Notes under the pieces: generated by a model | Told to the model about the DNA's origin: nothing | The model's input: only the letters and a program-made list of their open reading frames with translations | The model's database searches: none | Position numbers and translations under genes: made by a program | Assembly: GCF_014490725.1 (NCBI RefSeq) | Contig: NZ_JACOQL010000001.1 | Coordinates: forward strand, 806,001 to 870,000 | Source: Paracoccus amoyensis | GTDB lineage: Bacteria > Pseudomonadota > Alphaproteobacteria > Rhodobacterales > Rhodobacteraceae | Direction: 5' to 3' | DNA length: 64,000 bases | Shown here: piece after piece, positions 61,394-64,000 of the stretch | How positions within the stretch are numbered: the stretch's first letter is position 1 | Layout: every line of letters starts with the position of its first letter

Positions 61394-61737
61394 TGCCGAA
61401 ACCCTGGCGTCTGACGCGGGCTGCGGAAGCTTCACTTATCGACATTGCCCGATGGACAGTCGAAACCTTCGGGTCGCGGCAGGCCGCCGCCTATGAGGAT
61501 GATCTGATCACCACCTGCCGCGACATTGCCACAGGTGAAGCCATGACGCAGGATTGCCGACGGCTGATCGATCCGGATCTGCAGGCAGACCTGCGTTTCG
61601 CCCGTGCTGGCCAGCATTTCGTCATCTTCATCGAGGATGCCGATCGGGTGATCATTATCGATTTTCTGCATACCCGATCCGATCTGCCACGCAGGCTGGC
61701 TAATCTGACGGGCGCGAAACGCGATAGAAATCAGTAA
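61393..61737 (+). CDS. parE: type II toxin, RelE/ParE family
   Basis: 114 residues of the RelE/ParE fold: RLTRAAEASLIDIARWTVETFG at the N-terminus, LRFARAGQHFVIFIEDADRVIIIDFLHTRSD at the C-terminus. ParE toxins poison DNA gyrase, RelE toxins cut mRNA; the sequence and the ParD partner favour ParE. The ATG overlaps the parD stop as TGATG. The pair may stabilise the accessory segment. Confidence 0.88.
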   Translation: MPKPWRLTRAAEASLIDIARWTVETFGSRQAAAYEDDLITTCRDIATGEAMTQDCRRLIDPDLQADLRFARAGQHFVIFIEDADRVIIIDFLHTRSDLPRRLANLTGAKRDRNQ

Positions 61738-61936
61738 CATGAGACACTCCTGCAAGATGTAATCACCATCTGCGCGAACCCTTGACCCGCCCCTGCACAG
61801 CCCTTCCATCCTTGACGACCGGTCCCCGATCAGAGGCAGGGCCAACGGGCGCGACGCACAGGAAGGAACTCTGGGCGTCGGGAGATAAGCTGATGATGCC
61901 GTGCCCCGACACCCTGGAAGCGCGGTGGCCGGAACA

Positions 61937-62487
61937 ATTACTCGGCGGGGTAAATCCTGCAGACCCGGGCCCCGAGCAGGTTCTTTCTCGGAGATTACCC
62001 GCAGACCGAGCTTCTTTTTCAGCGATCCCGAGATCGCGCCCCGAATGGAGTGCGACCGCCACTCCAGTTTGCCTGCGATCTCTGCGATGGTCGCGCCCTC
62101 CGGTGCCTGCACCATGGCGATCAGCTGCGCCTGTTCCGAGCCGTGACGCTGCGCAGCGGCGATGGCCTCAGGCTTGGCGTCCCGCAACCCCGCCATGGCC
62201 TTGACCACCAACGAATCGATGCCGATGGCGCCCAGCCCGGCGTCGGTGGCGATCAGCGTAGTGCCCTACCCGTCGCCGGTTTCCCGCCAGAGCGGCTCGC
62301 CGCGCCGGATGTTGGCTTCCACTTCGTCGATGAAGCCCAGCTTGATCATCCGGGCGATGGCCATCTTCGCCGCCGCGCCATGCAGCCCGTTGGGTAGCCG
62401 CAGGGCGAGATTGCCCGGCCGGGCGCTGGCGCGGGTCAGATCAGGGTCTGGGTGTCGGTGAGTTTGGTCTTGGCGGTCTCCGTTCAT
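61937..62487 (-). pseudogene. DUF3489 domain protein, inactivated
   Basis: Joined across frames, the minus strand gives a full DUF3489 protein: [69 protein letters not shown], a C-terminal winged-helix-like part with GATIAEIAGKLEW and LKKKLGLRVISEK, and an end RVCRIYPAE. Three lesions break it: a one-base loss near 62442, an in-frame TAG at 62266-62268, and a frameshift near 61983. Intact family members are found on mobile islands beside recombinase genes. Confidence 0.82.
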
Positions 62488-62645
62488 TGCCGCCGCAAAT
62501 CGCGGGCGGCTTCTACGGAGGCAAAATCGTAGATCTGTTTCAGCAGGTTCACCTGATATTCGAGGCTGCCGACATGGCTCCAGTTCAGCCGCTCCGGGTC
62601 CGCACCGAAATGGCCCTCGCCGAAGGCCCGCAACCAGTTCAGCAT
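62484..62645 (-). CDS. small hypothetical protein or fragment
   Basis: 53 codons from ATG 62645, stop overlapping the start region of the DUF3489 pseudogene (ATGA). It reads [20 protein letters not shown] and [18 protein letters not shown]. No family recognised. It may be the shortened end of a longer gene cut at the junction near 62650, so its status as a gene is doubtful. Confidence 0.35.
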   Translation of the reverse strand: MLNWLRAFGEGHFGADPERLNWSHVGSLEYQVNLLKQIYDFASVEAARDLRRQ

Positions 62646-62649
62646 GGCG

Positions 62650-63060
62650 TCGATTTCGCCTTGGCGCGTCCGAAGACGAAAACACGCAAGCGGCCGCGCA
62701 GGCCCAGTTGTCTTCCCTGATCCACGCCTTGCCGGACGGTCTTGATACAGTTGTCTGCGAACGCGGCGTGATGCTGTCCGGCGGGCAGCGCCAGCGCGTT
62801 GCCATCGCCCGCGCCTTTCTGAAGAATCCGCCGATCATGATACTGGACGAGGCGACCAGCGCACTGGACAGCCAGACCGAACGCGAAATTCAGCAGGCGC
62901 TGGACCGGTTGTCAGAGGGTCGTACGACGCCGGTCATCGCCCATCGCCTGGGCACGATCCGCAACGCAGATCGCATCGTGGTGATGCATGAAGAGCGGAT
63001 AGTGGAACCGGGCTCGCATGACGAACCGGTATTGAGGGACGGGGTCTATGCAGGCGTGCC
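62650..63060 (+). pseudogene. truncated ABC exporter ATPase domain
   Basis: Only the last part of an ABC exporter (MsbA/LapB-like) is present: DFALARP near 62652, a frame change, then [38 protein letters not shown] (signature motif), [13 protein letters not shown] (Walker B) and VIAHRLGTI (H-loop). The P-loop and all membrane segments are missing. The frame stays open to 63205, but the tail after DGVYAG has no family match. It is the remnant left by a deletion or insertion. Confidence 0.85.
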
Positions 63061-63251
63061 AACTGACGACTGTGAGCAGCAGCCGGGAACAACAACATAC
63101 GCCCCGGCACGAAAAGCGGCGGGAAACATATTGCCCTGTCCGGATTATGCTGACGCTAATGGCAGCTTGCAGCGGGGACTCGCATCTCGCGCCGCACAGG
63201 AATAGGTTCGGTCAAGCCCGGATTGACATATTTACGACGGAGCCATCTCAC

Positions 63252-63740
63252 TTGTCTGCGCTCAAGCCGAACCCCGCCCGGGAAACCGGGGCGCCGCAAT
63301 TCGACGACCGCGACCCGCGCATCGCTTATAATCGGGTTTTCTTTGCCCTTCTGCGCGTCCAGCGTTGCCTGATGCCGCGGATCGAGAAAAGCCTTGCCCG
63401 CTTCGGCATCCGTCATCCGATCTGGTATGAAATTCTATACGCAGTGGAACAGGCCGGACCCGATGGCGTCCAGATGCTTACCTTGCAGGAGCGCCTCGCG
63501 GTCGCGCAATATTCGCTTTCGCGCCATGTCGACCGGATGGAAAAGGCCGGGCTGATCCGCAGCAAGCCGCTGCCCGGTGCGGGCCGTGCGAAAAGCCTGC
63601 ATCTGACCGATGCGTCGTCCGGGCTGCAGGACGAGGTCTGGCAGGTATATGTCCGCCATATCCAGGACGCCCTCGGTCCGAAAATGACGACGGACGAAGC
63701 CTATGACCTCGTCCGCGTGCTCAACCGTCTCTACGACTGA
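63252..63740 (+). CDS. MarR family transcriptional regulator
   Basis: About 162 residues from TTG 63252 behind ACGGAG; longer frames start at 63147 or 63159. It has the MarR winged helix: LTLQERLAVAQYSLSRHVDRMEKAGLIRSKPLPGAGRAKSLHLTDA. The rest is helical dimer interface (RIAYNRVFFALLRVQRCLMPRIE). TTGACA at about 63223 could be its -35 box. It converges on a TonB-dependent receptor gene, a plausible target only by position. Confidence 0.85.
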   Translation: MSALKPNPARETGAPQFDDRDPRIAYNRVFFALLRVQRCLMPRIEKSLARFGIRHPIWYEILYAVEQAGPDGVQMLTLQERLAVAQYSLSRHVDRMEKAGLIRSKPLPGAGRAKSLHLTDASSGLQDEVWQVYVRHIQDALGPKMTTDEAYDLVRVLNRLYD

Positions 63741-63742
63741 AA

Positions 63743-64000
63743 TCAGAACTGTTTCGTCAGGACGAGCGAGATATTCCGACCTGGCTCATTAAGCGGTTCG
63801 ACCGATGAGAAATCCTGACCATAGGTCGCGCGGTCGGCATATTCCTTGTCCAGAACATTCTCGATCTGACCCCGGATCACCAACCCGTCAAAGCCGGCGG
63901 GCGTGTATTCTGCAAACAGGTTCAGCACCGCATAACCCGGAATTTCCCGGTCGGCATCAACCTCGGTATCGCTATAACGCTGCGCGGCCTCGATGCTGCC
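63743..64000 (-). CDS. TonB-dependent receptor, C-terminal end
   Basis: The last about 85 residues of a barrel receptor: GYAVLNLFAEY, VIRGQIENVLDKEYADRATYG and a final LVLTKQF ending in Phe. The N-LDKEYADRATYG turn is a hallmark of siderophore receptor C-termini. The plug and most of the barrel lie beyond the right edge. The nearby ABC ATPase remnant suggests a former iron or siderophore locus. Confidence 0.88.
   Translation of the reverse strand, partial: GSIEAAQRYSDTEVDADREIPGYAVLNLFAEYTPAGFDGLVIRGQIENVLDKEYADRATYGQDFSSVEPLNEPGRNISLVLTKQF

Overview
This 64 kb window is chromosomal DNA from an alphaproteobacterium, most likely of the Rhodobacterales (Rhodobacteraceae; Paracoccus or a near relative is plausible, but the genus cannot be fixed from sequence alone). 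The grounds are the GC-rich codon use, adjacent ctrA and sciP (DUF1153), the aerobic cobalamin pathway with CobN, CobG and CobF, an MmcB-type repair protein, a DUF6324-type protein, and a tRNA-His that lacks the usual extra 5' G and has A as discriminator.

Layout. 1-11 kb: partial pepN, an alanine-rich membrane-anchored protein, pntAB transhydrogenase, an NCS1 permease, a DUF3422 protein, an unannotated-size 24-residue lipoprotein, and redox/phosphatase genes. 11-26 kb: a nearly contiguous cobalamin region, cobO(-) / riboswitch-DUF1636-cobW-cobN-cobG-cobH-cobI-cobJ-[cobK on the other strand]-cobL-cobE-cobM-cobB / riboswitch-cbiM-cobF. Most neighbours overlap by 4-8 bases; cobK and cobL start divergently on one shared CATG. 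cobW carries a one-base frameshift. 26-33 kb: BolA and Grx4, two small membrane stress-type proteins, tRNA-His, mmcB, a candidate structured RNA with its own promoter and terminator, a DUF481 outer-membrane protein, an AT-rich gene-free stretch, nusB and ribE. 33-38 kb: a three-gene capsule block (KpsS, Wza/KpsD, KpsC) on the plus strand lies between ribE and ribD-nrdR. 39-46 kb: dodecin, YjbQ, RmuC, an AppA-like BLUF photoreceptor overlapping rpoD, then rpoD and dnaG; dnaG is split by an apparent one-base deletion. The dnaG-rpoD gap holds six GANTC (CcrM-type) sites in about 125 bp. 46-60 kb: a TetR regulator, lldD, rplY, trmFO-gluQ, hisI, an IscU-like scaffold, recG-ligA, ctrA and sciP, mnmA-sufE and a lipoprotein.

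60.4-64 kb: a tRNA-Ser(UGA) marks the edge of a degraded accessory segment. It holds a ParDE toxin-antitoxin pair with an inverted repeat in its promoter, a DUF3489 pseudogene with three lesions, a truncated ABC exporter ATPase, a MarR regulator and the end of a TonB-dependent receptor that runs off the window.

The genes mostly form core functions: B12 synthesis under riboswitch control, tRNA modification, Fe-S assembly, DNA replication and repair, and cell-cycle control. No CRISPR array, complete insertion sequence or intact phage was seen. The signals most worth following are the GANTC cluster upstream of rpoD, the 6S-like RNA candidate, the BLUF-rpoD overlap, two very small membrane/lipoprotein genes, and the two frameshifts in genes expected to be intact.
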